DNA from: Dichetophora obliterata
Lineage: Eukaryota > Arthropoda > Insecta > Diptera > Sciomyzidae
NCBI GenBank assembly: GCA_963920525.1
Contig: OY986438.1
Coordinates: 76,580,060 to 76,644,059 of the forward strand
Length of the DNA: 64,000 nucleotides
Reading direction: 5' to 3'
The notes under the pieces are model-generated. The model worked only from the letters and a program-made list of their open reading frames with translations. It did no database searches and had not been told where the DNA came from. This document shows positions 22,041-32,559 of this stretch, piece by piece. The position numbers and the translations under genes are program-made. How positions within the stretch are numbered: position 1 is the first letter of the stretch; each line of letters starts with the position of its first letter.

Positions 22041-23779
22041 TCTATGGTAATATAATGGAATGTCTTTTATCAAACGATAGGTTTGTTGGGGAGGTAAGCC
22101 GTCGCAACACGCAACAAATTATCGGTATGCGAGAATGGATTCAAAGCGAGTAATGAGCTCTTCGAGCTGATTGGTTGCTTGGTGTCCAAGAGATGGTACT
22201 CAGCTGGAAAACTGATCTTTTGACACAACAACATTAGACGCGTCTTAACGGCTCTTATTTCTGCATTATCAAGACAAGTAGATTTTCTGCAAAAGGACGC
22301 ACGAAACAGTGGATGAGTGCGGTGGAAGAATCAAAAAACGTAAAAAAAACGTAACTACCTCAGCAGGCAAAGATGTGTGCCAGGAGGAGCGCTCAAGTGA
22401 AAGCCAAGATGGCCCATGCCACCAAAGAGCATTTTCCCAAGGTCTTGTGGCGTGACTCTACATGAAACCAGTTTCTGACACTGACCCTTTCCAAGAACAC
22501 GTTGGCTTGCAGAGCCAGGCGAGAACTATTGTCGAGTCTGTCCAGCAAAACAATTTATGTTTGTTTATCTTGATATATGATAAGAGAGTATCGACCATTT
22601 CAGCGAGTAGAACGGCACCACATAATTCAAGACGAGGTACAGAAACTGTCTTGACTGGTGCAACCCTCGTTTTTGCATAAAGCAAGTGAGTAACGATGCA
22701 ACAGTTTTGCTTCACGCGGATAACTGAAAACTCAACGTGGTTATGTTTTCATCCCAATCAATATTATCTAACCAGATACGCTGCGTAAGGATTTTTGCTG
22801 TCACCACAATAGGAGCCAGCCATCCTGCAGGATCAAAGAGTTGCGCTATTATTGAGAGGACTTCACACTTTGTGTAGGAAGACTTGATCGTTAAGCGCTG
22901 TGCCGAAAACTAAAACAAATCTGTAACGGCATTCCATCGCACTCCCAACACCTTAGCGCAGCTGTCGTCTTCTAACTTGAGGAAGTTTTCTCTCATAAGA
23001 TGCTCAGTAGGTGTACCTGCCAAAATACCTGTATGGTTCGCAGTCCACTTTCGCATGGTGACGCCAGCTGTAGGCAATGCAGATATCAGCTGACGTCTAG
23101 CTTCAATTGCACTATCTACCTCATGACCTCCAGCCAGAGCATCATCTACATATAGACAATGTCGCAAGATTTGAGCAGCAAGAGGAAATTGGTTCTGCAA
23201 ATCATCTGCCAATCGAAGCATGGTTCTTATGGCTAATTATGGTGCACAATTTACCCAAATGTCACAGTTTTTAGTTCGAAATCCTGAATTTCCTCATGAG
23301 GAGAATTTCTATGCAGAATTCGTTGGTAAGAAGAGTGCTTTCGGTCAACAAGTACCTGGCGGTGCATTTGTTGAGTGTCACCATTGAATACATAATTAAA
23401 GAATTTTAATTTAGGATCAAAAGCATTAAATCTGCTTGAAGAACTGGTCCTGCCTACAAGACGTCGTTGAAACTGGCACCATTTGAGGATGCACTCGATG
23501 CATTAAATACGACACGAAGCTTCGTTGTAGTACTTTCTGGTTTTAATACCGCGTGGTGCGGTAAATAGTAGTGAGATGGAGAAATCTTGAACTTTGGTGG
23601 CGACACTTTCTTCATATGATCCAGCTCTAAGTACTCTTGAAGTGCTTCATCATATTGTGACTTAAGATCAGGATTTTTTGTCAACCGAAGCTCACCCCTA
23701 ATAAATTGCTTAAAGGCGATGCTTCGTGAGAATCCTATTGTAGTTTTATCTGGGAAGGTATTCTTGAAAGGCAAGGTAC
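22041..23779 (-). pseudogene. BEL/Pao reverse transcriptase and RNase H, broken
   Basis: The N-terminal part (23774-23454) has LELDHMKKV, SPSHYYLPHHAVLKPESTT and KLRVVFNASSASSNG, the usual BEL entry into the palm. After a gap with frame changes, 23221-22910 carries MLRLADDLQ and CLYVDDALAGG, the YVDD active site. RNase H follows (22715-22458): [32 protein letters not shown]. Further pieces to about 22250 are out of frame. Multiple frameshifts make the polyprotein untranslatable. Confidence 0.8.
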
Positions 23780-24451
23780 CTATATACCTTCCTTGAGCAT
23801 CACGTTTGGTAGTTTTTTGTAATTTTCTTTACAAAACTGATCAGACTCAGTTATAAATTGCTTCTGTGGAAGTTCCTCCAACTCCAAAAAACGTGCGATC
23901 TGCTGATCGATCGCAATTTCGTTATTAAACGAGAGGCACGTCGTAAAACTGGATATGCCACTCGCTTTGCCGCTATGTGGAATAGGGCCTGTAAATATCC
24001 AACCAAATATCGTTTCCTGGGCTAAGAGTGACCCAAGAACATTTCGTTGAATTCCATCAAAAATAATGGCAGGGTAAATATCACCACAGATGAGTACATC
24101 TATTTGATCGCTTCTAAAGAAATGCGGATCAGCCAATTGCAAATCCGGTAAATTCTTGCATAAAAAAGGATCGATGCAGCATGAGGGCAGATTCCCGGTT
24201 TAGCGTGACAGCACAAAAGCCGTAGCTTCTATTTGGAATTGCCTATTCTTAGGTGAGCTAAGAATGATGTCGCAAATTCTTGAGACATGCGCTGACACTG
24301 CATTTTTTAGCCCTGAAACCTGTGAATTCACAGCTCTAGTGAGCAACTTTAAAAGTTTCTGCAATCTTTCTGAGACAAACGTACCTTCTGAGCCGGAGTC
24401 AATTAGAGCTCTGGTCGTGTACGCTGCTCCTAGGTGACACACCGTCACCAT
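23780..24451 (-). pseudogene. BEL/Pao aspartic peptidase region
   Basis: HLGAAYTTRALIDSGSEGTFV near 24420 is the peptidase active-site region (DSGS). Then VSGLKNAV, and after a break QIDVLICGDIYPAIIFDG and LLAQETIFGWIFTGPIP (24142-23990), the linker that precedes reverse transcriptase in BEL polyproteins. It is the counterpart of the domain repeated in the env-position ORF, but clearly a different sequence. Confidence 0.75.
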
Positions 24452-25290
24452 TACAGTTCCAAGTAAAACTTTTTTGTATTTGAGGAAAAGGATGTTTGTA
24501 TATCATTGGAAGTGGACTGTATTTGTGCTGAATGTGATTGCGTATTTGAGCCCGAAATATTTGAAGGCGCATTCGACCTGCTTGAGTCAACACTCGAAGC
24601 AGGAGCTGAAGCTAAATTCGAATCCCGATGCAAGAGTGTGTTGTGACCTTGTTTGCACATCACGCATGTGTATTGACTCTTGCAATCTTTGACCTGATGC
24701 GCACTGGATAAACAGTTGATGAAAAAGTTGTATTTGCGAAGTACTGTTAGTCTTTCACCCTTTTAAGCTGCTCTGATGTGGCCGTGAAGTGGAGTTAGTG
24801 GAAATTGATGGCAAAGATATTTGCCGGGATATCGCACCGCTACCGCTGCGAATATCTGATACGGCTTCCAGTGTTTGAAACCGATTTGTAAGGAAGGCAT
24901 CGAGATCTACCTACCTGGGAACTTCATTTTTGTTTGTTATGGACTGTTCCCATAATGAGAGCGTGATCTCAGGCAATCGCGTAGAACACAAATACACAAA
25001 AATAGCATCCCAATTATCAATTGCAATTTTGTGCAAGTGTAGTGCATAAATGCAACCATTTATGTCCCGCTGAAGCTTTTGCAGTTCGGTGCCTGACTCT
25101 TTTGCCACATTGGGCAAACTAAATAAGATTTTGAGCTGGCTATTGACTAGAATACACTTGTTCTAGTATCTGTCAGATAAATCCGGCCAGGCTAGGGCAA
25201 AGCCGTCATTTGTCAATGGAGATTTTCTCACAATCTCCCTTGCTTCGCCATTGGTTTTTTATTGAGATGGAAAAGTTTTTCCACCACGGT
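24452..25290 (-). pseudogene. BEL/Pao gag, C-terminal half
   Basis: Includes ELQKLQRDINGCIYALHLHK and WDAIFVYLCSTRLPEITLSLWEQ (25117-24911), the conserved capsid part of BEL gag, and downstream CVMCKQGHNTLLH (about 24660), the final zinc knuckle before the peptidase. The frame is interrupted several times between. The 5' end is cut off by the RTE-like LINE at 25304. Confidence 0.75.
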
Positions 25291-25303
25291 GAGGCGCATG
25301 TTT

Positions 25304-27625
25304 CAAATTAAATTGATCACGTATTGATCGACGGAAGGCACTCTTCCAGTGTATTGGATGTACGCACGATCCGTGGTGCAAACATTGACTCGGATCACTA
25401 TCTTGTTGCAGCCAAGATCCGTACACGTCTGTGCGCAGCTAAAAATACACGCAACCCTACACAGAGAAAGCTAGACGTCGACAAGCTGCATTCGAAACAG
25501 ACAGCCGATGCTTTCGCCACTCGACTCTCACTCCTGCTTCAAAGCACTCCTCCAATCGATGATATATGCGCGCAGTGGACACACATTTCCAACTCCATGC
25601 GTGCGGCTGCTGAAGAGGTGATTGGCTACCAACGCCCTCGCCGAAACCAGTGGTACGACCAGGAGTGTCGCGACGCCACTGCAGAGAAAGACGCCGCCTA
25701 CAAAGCCACCCTGCAGTCGGTTGTAACGCGCGATGCTAAGGAGCGATACAAAGAAAAGAGGAGGGAAGAGAGACATATTTTCAGGCGGAAAAAAAGAGAG
25801 GCAGAAAAGCGCGAGCAGGAGAAGATTGAGATGTATGGTGACAGGAATGAGGTCCGAAAATTTTTCGAAAAAATAAGACGCCTTGCCGATGGTTTTAAAA
25901 CCTGGGCCTCTTCCTGCAAGGATGAAAACGGGAATCTAGTGACAGATGTCCAGAGTACACTGACGTTATGGAGGGAACACTTCTCTAAGCTTCTAAATGG
26001 CGACGCTGACAACAATCCCGCCAATAGAGATGATATTCCGGAAACCCCAATTGCGGATGACAGCGTCGAGGTTCCGCTGCCCGATTATGATGAAGTTCTG
26101 ACAGCTATAGCTTGGCTTAAAAATAACAAAGCCGCGGGAGCTGATGGCTTACCTGCTGAGCTGTTTAAGAACGGAGGCGAAGCTCTACTTAAATGCATTC
26201 ACGAGCTTCTATGCAGAATATGGTCGGAAGAATGCATTCCGAACGATTGGAATCTCAGTGTGCTCTGCCCAATCCACAAGAAAGGCGATCCCACTATCTG
26301 TGCCAATTACCGTGGGATAAGCCTTCTTAATATCGCATATAAGGTCCTGTCGAGCGTTTTATGTGAAAGATTGAAGCCCATTGTAAACGAACTGATCGGA
26401 CCTTATCAGTGTGGCTTCAGACCTGGAAAGTCCACCATCGACCAGATTTTCACGCTACGACAAATCTTGGAGAAGACTCAAGAAAAACAAGTCAACACCC
26501 ACCATCTTTTTGTCGACTACAAAGCCGCCTTCGACAGCCCAATAAGGAAACACCTCTACTCCACCATGTCTGAATTTGGTATTCCTGCAAAACTAATACG
26601 ACTTTGCAGGATGACACTGAGCAACACCAGCAGCGCAGTTAAAATCGGGAAGGACCTCTCCCCACCATTTATTACCAAACGAGGTTTCAGACAAGGTGAT
26701 TCCTTATCGTGCGACTTTTTCAACCTAATGATGGAAAAGATCATCCGAGCTGCTGATCTGAGACGTAGTGGCACAATATTCTACAAGAGTGTTATGCTGC
26801 TTGCGTATGCTGATGACATCGATATCATTGGCCATAATACGCGCGAAGTCAGTGCAGCATTTTCCAGATTAGAAAGAGAGTCAAGTCGAATAGGTCTGGC
26901 AGTGAATGCAGATAAGACGAAATACTTAGTGTCAACAAACAAACAGTCCCAGCGTCTTGGAACCCACGTTACCGTTGACAATACCTCCTTCGAGGTTGTG
27001 AAGAACTTCGTCTATCTGGGATCCAGCATTAATTCAACCAACGACATCAGCATTGAGATCAAACGAAGAATAACTCTTGCCAACAGGTGTTACTTTGGGC
27101 TCAGTAGGCAATTAAGAAGCAGAGCCCTCTCTCGACGAACGAAAATCACGCTCTATAAATCGCTCATCATGCCCGTCCTACTTTACGCATCTCAAACCTG
27201 GACGCTGAGCAGTTTAGATGAAAAGACTTTAGGAGCATTCGAGAGAAAGATTCTTCGTAAGATCTACGGACCAATCTGCGTCAATGGCGAGTACCGAATA
27301 CGGTGGAATGATGAACTGTATGAGCTGTACGCTGACATCGACATAGTCAAGCGCATTAAAATCGAGCGGCTTCGCTGGCTTGGTCATGTTCAGCGCATGA
27401 AAGACGATGCTCCAGTGAAGAAAACATTCGATTCGGTACCCAGCGGCAGTCAACGCAGAAGACGACGACCGCATCTTCGTTGGAAAGACCAAGTAGAGGA
27501 CAACCTGACGAAGCTTGGAATTTCCAACTGGCGCCAGCAAGCGAAAGACAGAAATGGCTGGCGCAAATTCTTAGATGAGGCCAAGACCGACATACGGTTG
27601 TAGCGCCAACTAAGTAAGTAAGTAA
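25304..27625 (+). mobile_element. RTE-like LINE, 5'-truncated, inserted in BEL gag
   Basis: Flanked by a perfect 13-bp duplication GAGGCGCATGTTT (25291-25303 and 27626-27638). The 3' end is the short tandem repeat TAAGTAAGTAAGTAAG directly after the stop codon, a tail type used by RTE-clade LINEs. The endonuclease domain is mostly missing, so the insertion was 5'-truncated. The perfect duplication and open frame make it one of the youngest insertions here. Confidence 0.85.
25324..27603 (+). CDS. RTE-like LINE polyprotein: end of endonuclease plus complete reverse transcriptase
   Basis: An uninterrupted 759-codon frame. It starts in the end of the endonuclease (VLDVRTIRGANIDSDHYLV, including the SDH catalytic motif), passes a charged linker with many K/R/E, then the reverse transcriptase: AAGADGLPAELFK, NYRGISLLNIAYKVLS, YQCGFRPGKSTIDQI, VDYKAAFDS, GFRQGDSLSCDFFN and the catalytic YADD near residue 497. 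The C-terminal part has NFVYLGSSIN, RRTKITLYKSLIMPVLLYASQTW and RLRWLGHVQRM. The first ATG is internal to the original protein, so translation of this fragment is not expected to give an active LINE enzyme. Clade (RTE) is inferred from motifs and tail. Confidence 0.85.
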   Translation: MIDGRHSSSVLDVRTIRGANIDSDHYLVAAKIRTRLCAAKNTRNPTQRKLDVDKLHSKQTADAFATRLSLLLQSTPPIDDICAQWTHISNSMRAAAEEVIGYQRPRRNQWYDQECRDATAEKDAAYKATLQSVVTRDAKERYKEKRREERHIFRRKKREAEKREQEKIEMYGDRNEVRKFFEKIRRLADGFKTWASSCKDENGNLVTDVQSTLTLWREHFSKLLNGDADNNPANRDDIPETPIADDSVEVPLPDYDEVLTAIAWLKNNKAAGADGLPAELFKNGGEALLKCIHELLCRIWSEECIPNDWNLSVLCPIHKKGDPTICANYRGISLLNIAYKVLSSVLCERLKPIVNELIGPYQCGFRPGKSTIDQIFTLRQILEKTQEKQVNTHHLFVDYKAAFDSPIRKHLYSTMSEFGIPAKLIRLCRMTLSNTSSAVKIGKDLSPPFITKRGFRQGDSLSCDFFNLMMEKIIRAADLRRSGTIFYKSVMLLAYADDIDIIGHNTREVSAAFSRLERESSRIGLAVNADKTKYLVSTNKQSQRLGTHVTVDNTSFEVVKNFVYLGSSINSTNDISIEIKRRITLANRCYFGLSRQLRSRALSRRTKITLYKSLIMPVLLYASQTWTLSSLDEKTLGAFERKILRKIYGPICVNGEYRIRWNDELYELYADIDIVKRIKIERLRWLGHVQRMKDDAPVKKTFDSVPSGSQRRRRRPHLRWKDQVEDNLTKLGISNWRQQAKDRNGWRKFLDEAKTDIRL

Positions 27626-27638
27626 GAGGCGCATGTTT

Positions 27639-27939
27639 GTGATAAAAATGGCTGTGACCAACCGCTATTCCTATATCTAACGCAGCGACTTGCTCAGATG
27701 GCTTTGTTTGATGTAGACTTGATAGCAGCTGTGATACTTCTGTTTTACTTCCTCAATTTCTTCTAGCTCAGTTTTATCATCGAACTGAGCCAGGAAAACT
27801 TCGTACTGAGCTTTGACCCTTTAAGCTCTTCGTTGTGAAAGGCTAATGAAAATACTTTATGAGCTTCAACAGCATTGAAGTCTGCTTCAAACTCAAAAAT
27901 GGCGTCAGACGCCTGAATAAATTTTTTAAAATGCGCCAT
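27639..27939 (-). pseudogene. BEL/Pao gag, N-terminal part
   Basis: ATG at 27939 starts MAHFKKFIQASDAIFEFE, then EAHKVFSLAFHNEELK, a typical BEL gag N-terminus. A frame change follows near 27820, and EVFLAQFDDKTELEEIEEV continues toward the LINE insertion at 27625. Together with 24452-25290 it forms one gag gene. 27940-28189 upstream is AT-rich leader without gene. Confidence 0.7.
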
Positions 27940-28189
27940 AGTTTGCGTTGTTCCTATTCTTTTTACAAAAAATAAATTGTTTTATATTTCTTCTTTTTGT
28001 AACCGAAATTATTGATGAAAGCAATATATTAAAGAACTTCCCTTTTTTAATATTAGTAATTTAAATTAAATTAAAATAGTACAAATTAATTCTATTAACT
28101 ATTAGGAAAATATATATGTGTTGACTATGTAATATTAATAAAGAATTATTTATAAAAAAAAAAATGGTTTTATATATATAAATATATAT

Positions 28190-28739
28190 AACAACTTCTT
28201 AAAAATCACCAATGCTATCTGTGTGTCTCAGCTTAACTCTAGCGCTAGCGCAGCACTGAGAGAGCCAAAATATTGCAAAGTAAGTCACAACGCAAAAAAA
28301 ATTGTGCATAGTGGGACGAAGGCGTATATCTTTTAGTAAATTTTTTGTCTCATTTTCAAATTTAAATTATATATATAAAATATATATATATTAGGGCGGG
28401 TCAAATTTTTTTGGTGGTCTGGCTCAGCGAAATTCGTAAAATACATGTAATTTCAAGACTTTTTCTCCACTACAGCATATACAAATTCTGAAAAAAAGCT
28501 GTGCGGACTTTCGTAAATAGATTTTTTTCTCAATTATAAAATATGAATGTATGGAATTTGAAAGAAGTGTATAAAATGTGTATAAAAAAGATTATTTGTG
28601 CTGTCATTTCTAAGGTAAATTTGGGCGCTGAATCTGGCATTAAAAATACATTAAATCCAACTATCAATAGAAAAAATCGTGATTTTTTATCAAAATATCG
28701 TGATTTTTGGTCAAAAAATAAAAAAAATGTTGGAAAATT
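28190..28739. repeat. Left arm of a 550-bp inverted repeat
   Basis: Starts AACAACTTCTTAAAAATCAC and pairs with 31141-31725 nearly throughout. At 28391 it contains TTAGGGCGGGTCAA, which looks like a transposon terminus; the 200 bases outside that motif are also mirrored. Confidence 0.8.
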
Positions 28740-28813
28740 TGGCGCTGAATTCAAATCTCCCATTTAAATTACTCCAATTCTCGTTTACTATTTAGTACTA
28801 TTTAGTACCAATT

Positions 28814-29677
28814 CTAGTACTCCAAGTCTCGTTTGCTCTCAGTTTTGGGCCTTTTTTCTCTCGATTCCATCGATGTCGCAATAAAACCACTTTTGTGTTT
28901 TTCAGTAACGTGTTTGGATGCTCTAGTCATCTCTTGGACATTTCGTTCGGTGCTTTGAATGTGGCATGGTATTTCGACGTTAATCATAACCTCATCAGAA
29001 TCATAATAATCTTCAGTCAAATGTTGCAATGGAATGTCTCTTGTGTATGGCGGCTCGTGTAGAATATCATCATCATTCAAATCTATCATGTTGGAAAAGT
29101 GGGTGCAGTCAAAATTGATTTTCGGTTTTTTGTATTCTCTCAATGTTGTCCGATCGAGATCACTTCGGATATGTTTTATTTTGTCGATTGCCATTTGACG
29201 TATAGGTTTCACATTGTGACAAACCATTGCTAGCAAAACATTTTCAGAGCTAGCAAAGTAGCAATTGGCTGACATTACACTATGAACAACGGAAAGTAAA
29301 TTCGGTGGCAGATAATTCGTCCATTGTATAAATTTGAAGAACAAAACACTTCCGTATGCCATTGAATTGTAATATTTAACGTTGAAGTACATTGGAATGT
29401 ACACTTTCATCACGTATGTGGCCAAAATTCGCAAGTTTTTTGACGGTTTGTCCCTAGTTATGTACGTACGTAAAATTCGAGCAGCTTTTGTTAACCACCT
29501 AGCATGATGTATTGGTCCCAACTTGATGTTTGCTAGATCAATTGATACTGAGCGAGTTGAAATCGCGTTTGCTAATTTGAGAAGATTTCTTGCATCTGTT
29601 GAGAAAGAACGTTCATCAAAATCTGGTGATGATGGTGGCATATTTTGGAGTGATATTATCTCAAAATTATTGACAAC
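28814..29677 (-). CDS. Transposase-like protein, C-terminal part (DNA transposon gene B)
   Basis: A CTTTTCAG acceptor at 29678-29685 opens a frame VVNNFEIISLQN leading into MPPSSPDFDERSF at 29641 and running to 28814 (about 287 residues). Key segments: DARNLLKLANAIS, GPIHHARWLTKAARILRTYI, ILATYVMKVYIPMYF, YFASSENVLLAMV and KKPKINFDCTHFSNMIDL. I recall these as the C-terminal half of the protein family whose N-terminal half is gene A. Donor-like CAAGTAAAAT lies near 29745, downstream of gene A's stop. So either the two are separate proteins or the middle was deleted and the genes are remnants. Confidence 0.6.
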   Translation of the reverse strand, partial: VVNNFEIISLQNMPPSSPDFDERSFSTDARNLLKLANAISTRSVSIDLANIKLGPIHHARWLTKAARILRTYITRDKPSKNLRILATYVMKVYIPMYFNVKYYNSMAYGSVLFFKFIQWTNYLPPNLLSVVHSVMSANCYFASSENVLLAMVCHNVKPIRQMAIDKIKHIRSDLDRTTLREYKKPKINFDCTHFSNMIDLNDDDILHEPPYTRDIPLQHLTEDYYDSDEVMINVEIPCHIQSTERNVQEMTRASKHVTEKHKSGFIATSMESREKRPKTESKRDLEY

Positions 29678-29777
29678 CTGAAAAGCAGAATTTTTTTAAT
29701 TCGTTAAATTATATAATTTATTTACTCAAAATAATCGTATTTTACTTGTATCGTATCGCAAATGCCTAAAACCGCTG

Positions 29778-30944
29778 CTAATCGTCCTGTTGATGCGTTT
29801 TTGCTTCTGCGGTTTCTTCTTCTACAATAATATGGCCCAAAAATCTGGAATCTGGCTCTCTTACAACAACTATATGCGGTTCTTTAATTTTGCGTGTATG
29901 AATTTTATTGTTGATAAATTCGGTAACTAATGTTTCGTCTGTTCTGCCATCGAAAGCAAATGCCAATAACGTGGAAGTGTCTAATCGTTTTTTCAAGACC
30001 TCATTCCTACAACGATTGCGTTCTCTTTGAACTTTATTTTTATCGATAATTAACGTTTGATCATTTTTATCTTTTACGCTTAAATCTTTCAAAAGTGCAG
30101 ATGCGAGTGCAGCCGCAGCTCTATTTGATATACCGTATCTATCGCATTCCATAGCAAAGTTTGATAAGGTTACGTTTTGCATATACGGCCCTCGAACAGC
30201 ACCTGGAGCTGCCACTCCTTCTTCAAATTCAAAATCCATACTACTTGCACCCATTGATAATTCAGGTTGCCAAACCACCTCTGATCTAGTCACTTCTGTA
30301 GTTGTTACTGTTGTTAAACTTGGTTGTGGTAGCGTTTGAAGAAATTCAGTAATAGTGACATTTCTATCTGTCATCTGGTCCACAAAAAATGTTTTCATGA
30401 ATAGTGGTAGTGGTGTATTTTGACATCTGCAATCCGTTGTTAATAAATTGCAATTACATGTTGAAACCCAAAACAAATTTCCTAGCAAACCACGAAAATC
30501 AACAAGAACATCGGGTGATTTGGATTTGTTTTTTGATGCTTCTCTATATTGAGCCATGAATCGGTCTAATTTGTTGCAAATGGATTTTCTCTGAATAATT
30601 GGCGTTGGAAGATTATTCCAAATTTCAACAATTTTATCCGCCACATGACGAGTAATTGATTGGAATGAAATGTGTGGGTTGTCTTCGAAATAGTGCTCTT
30701 GCATGAAAAAATAATGTAACAAAATATCGCCATACGTCGGTAGACGTTCAACGTTCAATTCTTTCGCTTCACCAAATAAAGTTTTATCATGCTGCAATAT
30801 TGAAGTTATTTTACGGTCCAGCTCGGGTTGTGATGATGACGGTGAGGTTTCCATGATATAGCTTGTATTCTGAAATGTAATATTAAAAATAAAACATAAA
30901 AAAAAATAATTTTGAATACAAAGGATAAATTTAAATGTGTTTAC
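29778..30944 (-). CDS. Transposase-like protein, N-terminal part (DNA transposon gene A)
   Basis: The likely start is ATG 30854 (METSPSSSQPELDR), because CATTTCAG at 30870-30877 followed by AATAC is a good acceptor and TTG/GTAAAC at 30944 a good donor: a 75-nt intron in the 5' UTR. About 358 residues follow. Visible parts: LPTYGDILLHYFF, RKSICNKLDRFMAQYREA, a cysteine cluster STCNC...DCRC, a segment AMECDRYGISNRAAAALASA, IIDKNKVQRERNRCRNE, FAFDGRTDETL and EPDSRFLGH. From memory, this order and the FDGR-D motif occur in large uncharacterised transposase-like proteins of arthropods and cnidarians. The frame stops at 29778, before the catalytic middle of that family. Confidence 0.65.
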   Translation of the reverse strand, partial: VNTFKFILCIQNYFFLCFIFNITFQNTSYIMETSPSSSQPELDRKITSILQHDKTLFGEAKELNVERLPTYGDILLHYFFMQEHYFEDNPHISFQSITRHVADKIVEIWNNLPTPIIQRKSICNKLDRFMAQYREASKNKSKSPDVLVDFRGLLGNLFWVSTCNCNLLTTDCRCQNTPLPLFMKTFFVDQMTDRNVTITEFLQTLPQPSLTTVTTTEVTRSEVVWQPELSMGASSMDFEFEEGVAAPGAVRGPYMQNVTLSNFAMECDRYGISNRAAAALASALLKDLSVKDKNDQTLIIDKNKVQRERNRCRNEVLKKRLDTSTLLAFAFDGRTDETLVTEFINNKIHTRKIKEPHIVVVREPDSRFLGHIIVEEETAEAKTHQQDD

Positions 30945-31140
30945 CAAGAAAATTAAAGATAAAATAATTTGGATTTTAGAATTTAAAGGAAAAAGTTTAT
31001 GATAAGTAATTAAGACAAAAGAATTTACACAAGCATGTTAAATATAATTTTACTAAATGAATTTCCTGCCATAAATCAAAATAAAACGTGTTTAATATTT
31101 AATCAAGCCTTGATAATGAGCTTACATTTGAAATAAAGAC

Positions 31141-31725
31141 AATTTTCCAACATTTTTTTTATTTTTTGACCAAAAATCGCGATATTTTGATAAAAAATCA
31201 CGATTTTTTCTATTGATAGTTGGATTTAATGTATTTTTAATGCCAGATTCAGATTCAGCGCCCAAATTTACCTTAGAAATGACAGCACAAATAATCTTTT
31301 TTATACACATTTTATACACTTCTTTCAAATTTCATACATTCATATTTTATAATTGAGAAAAAAATCTATTTACGAAAGTCCGCACAGCTTTTTTTCAGAA
31401 TTTGTATATGCTGTAGTGGAGAAAAAGTCTTGAAATTACATGTATTTTACGAATTTCGCTGAGCCAGACCTCCAAAAATTCGTCCATACAAATTGACCCG
31501 CCCTAATATATATATATATATATACATATATCGCGAAATATAAACTAATTTAAATTTGAAAATGAGACAAAAAATTTACTAAAAGATATACGCCTTCGTC
31601 CCACTATGCACAATTTTTTTTGCGTTGTGACTTACTTTGCAATATTTTGGCTATCTCAGTGCTGCGCTAGCGCTAGAGTTAAGCTGAGACACACAGATAG
31701 CATTGGTGATTTTTAAGAAGTTGTT
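31141..31725. repeat. Right arm of the 550-bp inverted repeat
   Basis: Mirror image of 28190-28739, ending GTGATTTTTAAGAAGTTGTT. The inner boundary is set by CCAACATTTTTTTTATTT (about 31147), beyond which pairing stops. Confidence 0.8.
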
Positions 31726-31934
31726 GCCTTCGACTTCGGTCACTACATATGCAACATAAAGCGGAATGCAGAAAATCACTTTAATCAACCTAAAGTTGAA
31801 CACACCAACTAAATTGCTGTTTGAAAGTTAAATAAAATTTCACAACATAAAAAATTACTAAAAAATTGCACCAATTGTATGCAAGTATAATTTTTAAAAT
31901 GTATAATTCCAATAGTCTATTCTTAAACAATAAA
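31726..31934. other. BEL leader or flank sequence, no gene
   Basis: About 200 bases between the inverted-repeat transposon and the Helentron; AT-rich, no coding or repeat structure recognised. Confidence 0.4.
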
Positions 31935-31951
31935 TCTATATATATAAAAAT

Positions 31952-32014
31952 GGATGTATGTATGTGGGTATGTGGGTATGTGGGTATGTGGGTATGTGGG
32001 TATGTGGGTATGTG
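31952..32014 (+). repeat. GTATGTGG microsatellite
   Basis: About seven head-to-tail units of an 8-bp repeat in the Helentron 5' region, where such simple repeats are commonly placed. The open frame over it is incidental. Confidence 0.85.
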
Positions 32015-32559
32015 GCTATATCACGTATAGACTCCAAAACCGCTGAACCGATCTTTATGAAATTTTCAGGGAAACTGAAGCCACATCTTGAGAGTGTTCC
32101 TGTGAGGTTTGGTAACGAATGGAGGAGGGGGCGTGGTACCTCCCATACAAGCCAAATTTGCGCTATCGATCCAAACCAATAAAAGGATATATATCAGACG
32201 GTTTCAATCGTAAAAAACTAAGATTTGGTAATTTTATTCAGATAGTAATTGTCGGTAACTGTACAGAAAATGGGCGTGGTTGTAATATAAAAAACGCCTA
32301 CTTTTTCGAAATCATGGCAATTCCGGAGTTCTACAGGTTTTTACAGTGATACTTGCTGTGTAGGTGGCCCAAGAGGCGGTCACTATATATAAATGTTTTC
32401 ACGCCCACTTTTACCACCCACAAATTAAGATCTATATACATAAAAAGCAAAACGATGTGTGTCTGGATGTGTGATGTCTATAGACTCCGAAACTACTGAT
32501 CCGATTGACCTGAAATTTTGGCAGTCGATTTGTTGCAGGTACGAGATGGTTGAGGAAAA

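Larger units (their letters stand above)
28391..31506 (-). mobile_element. Unclassified DNA transposon with long terminal inverted repeats and two spliced genes
   Basis: Bounded by TTAGGGCGGGTCAA and its inverse TTGACCCGCCCTAA, both next to TA-rich DNA. It encodes two minus-strand genes (28814-29677, 29778-30944) that together resemble the N- and C-terminal portions of a transposase-like protein family. Either the GGGCGGGTC ends are the true termini and the element jumped into the AT-rich loop of an older palindromic repeat, or the element is larger and ends at 28190/31725. The superfamily is not one I can name. Confidence 0.65.

Noticed and set aside
31958..32182. ORF beginning with a glycine/valine/methionine repeat
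   Set aside because: Translation of the GTATGTGG microsatellite in a Helentron; no further homology.
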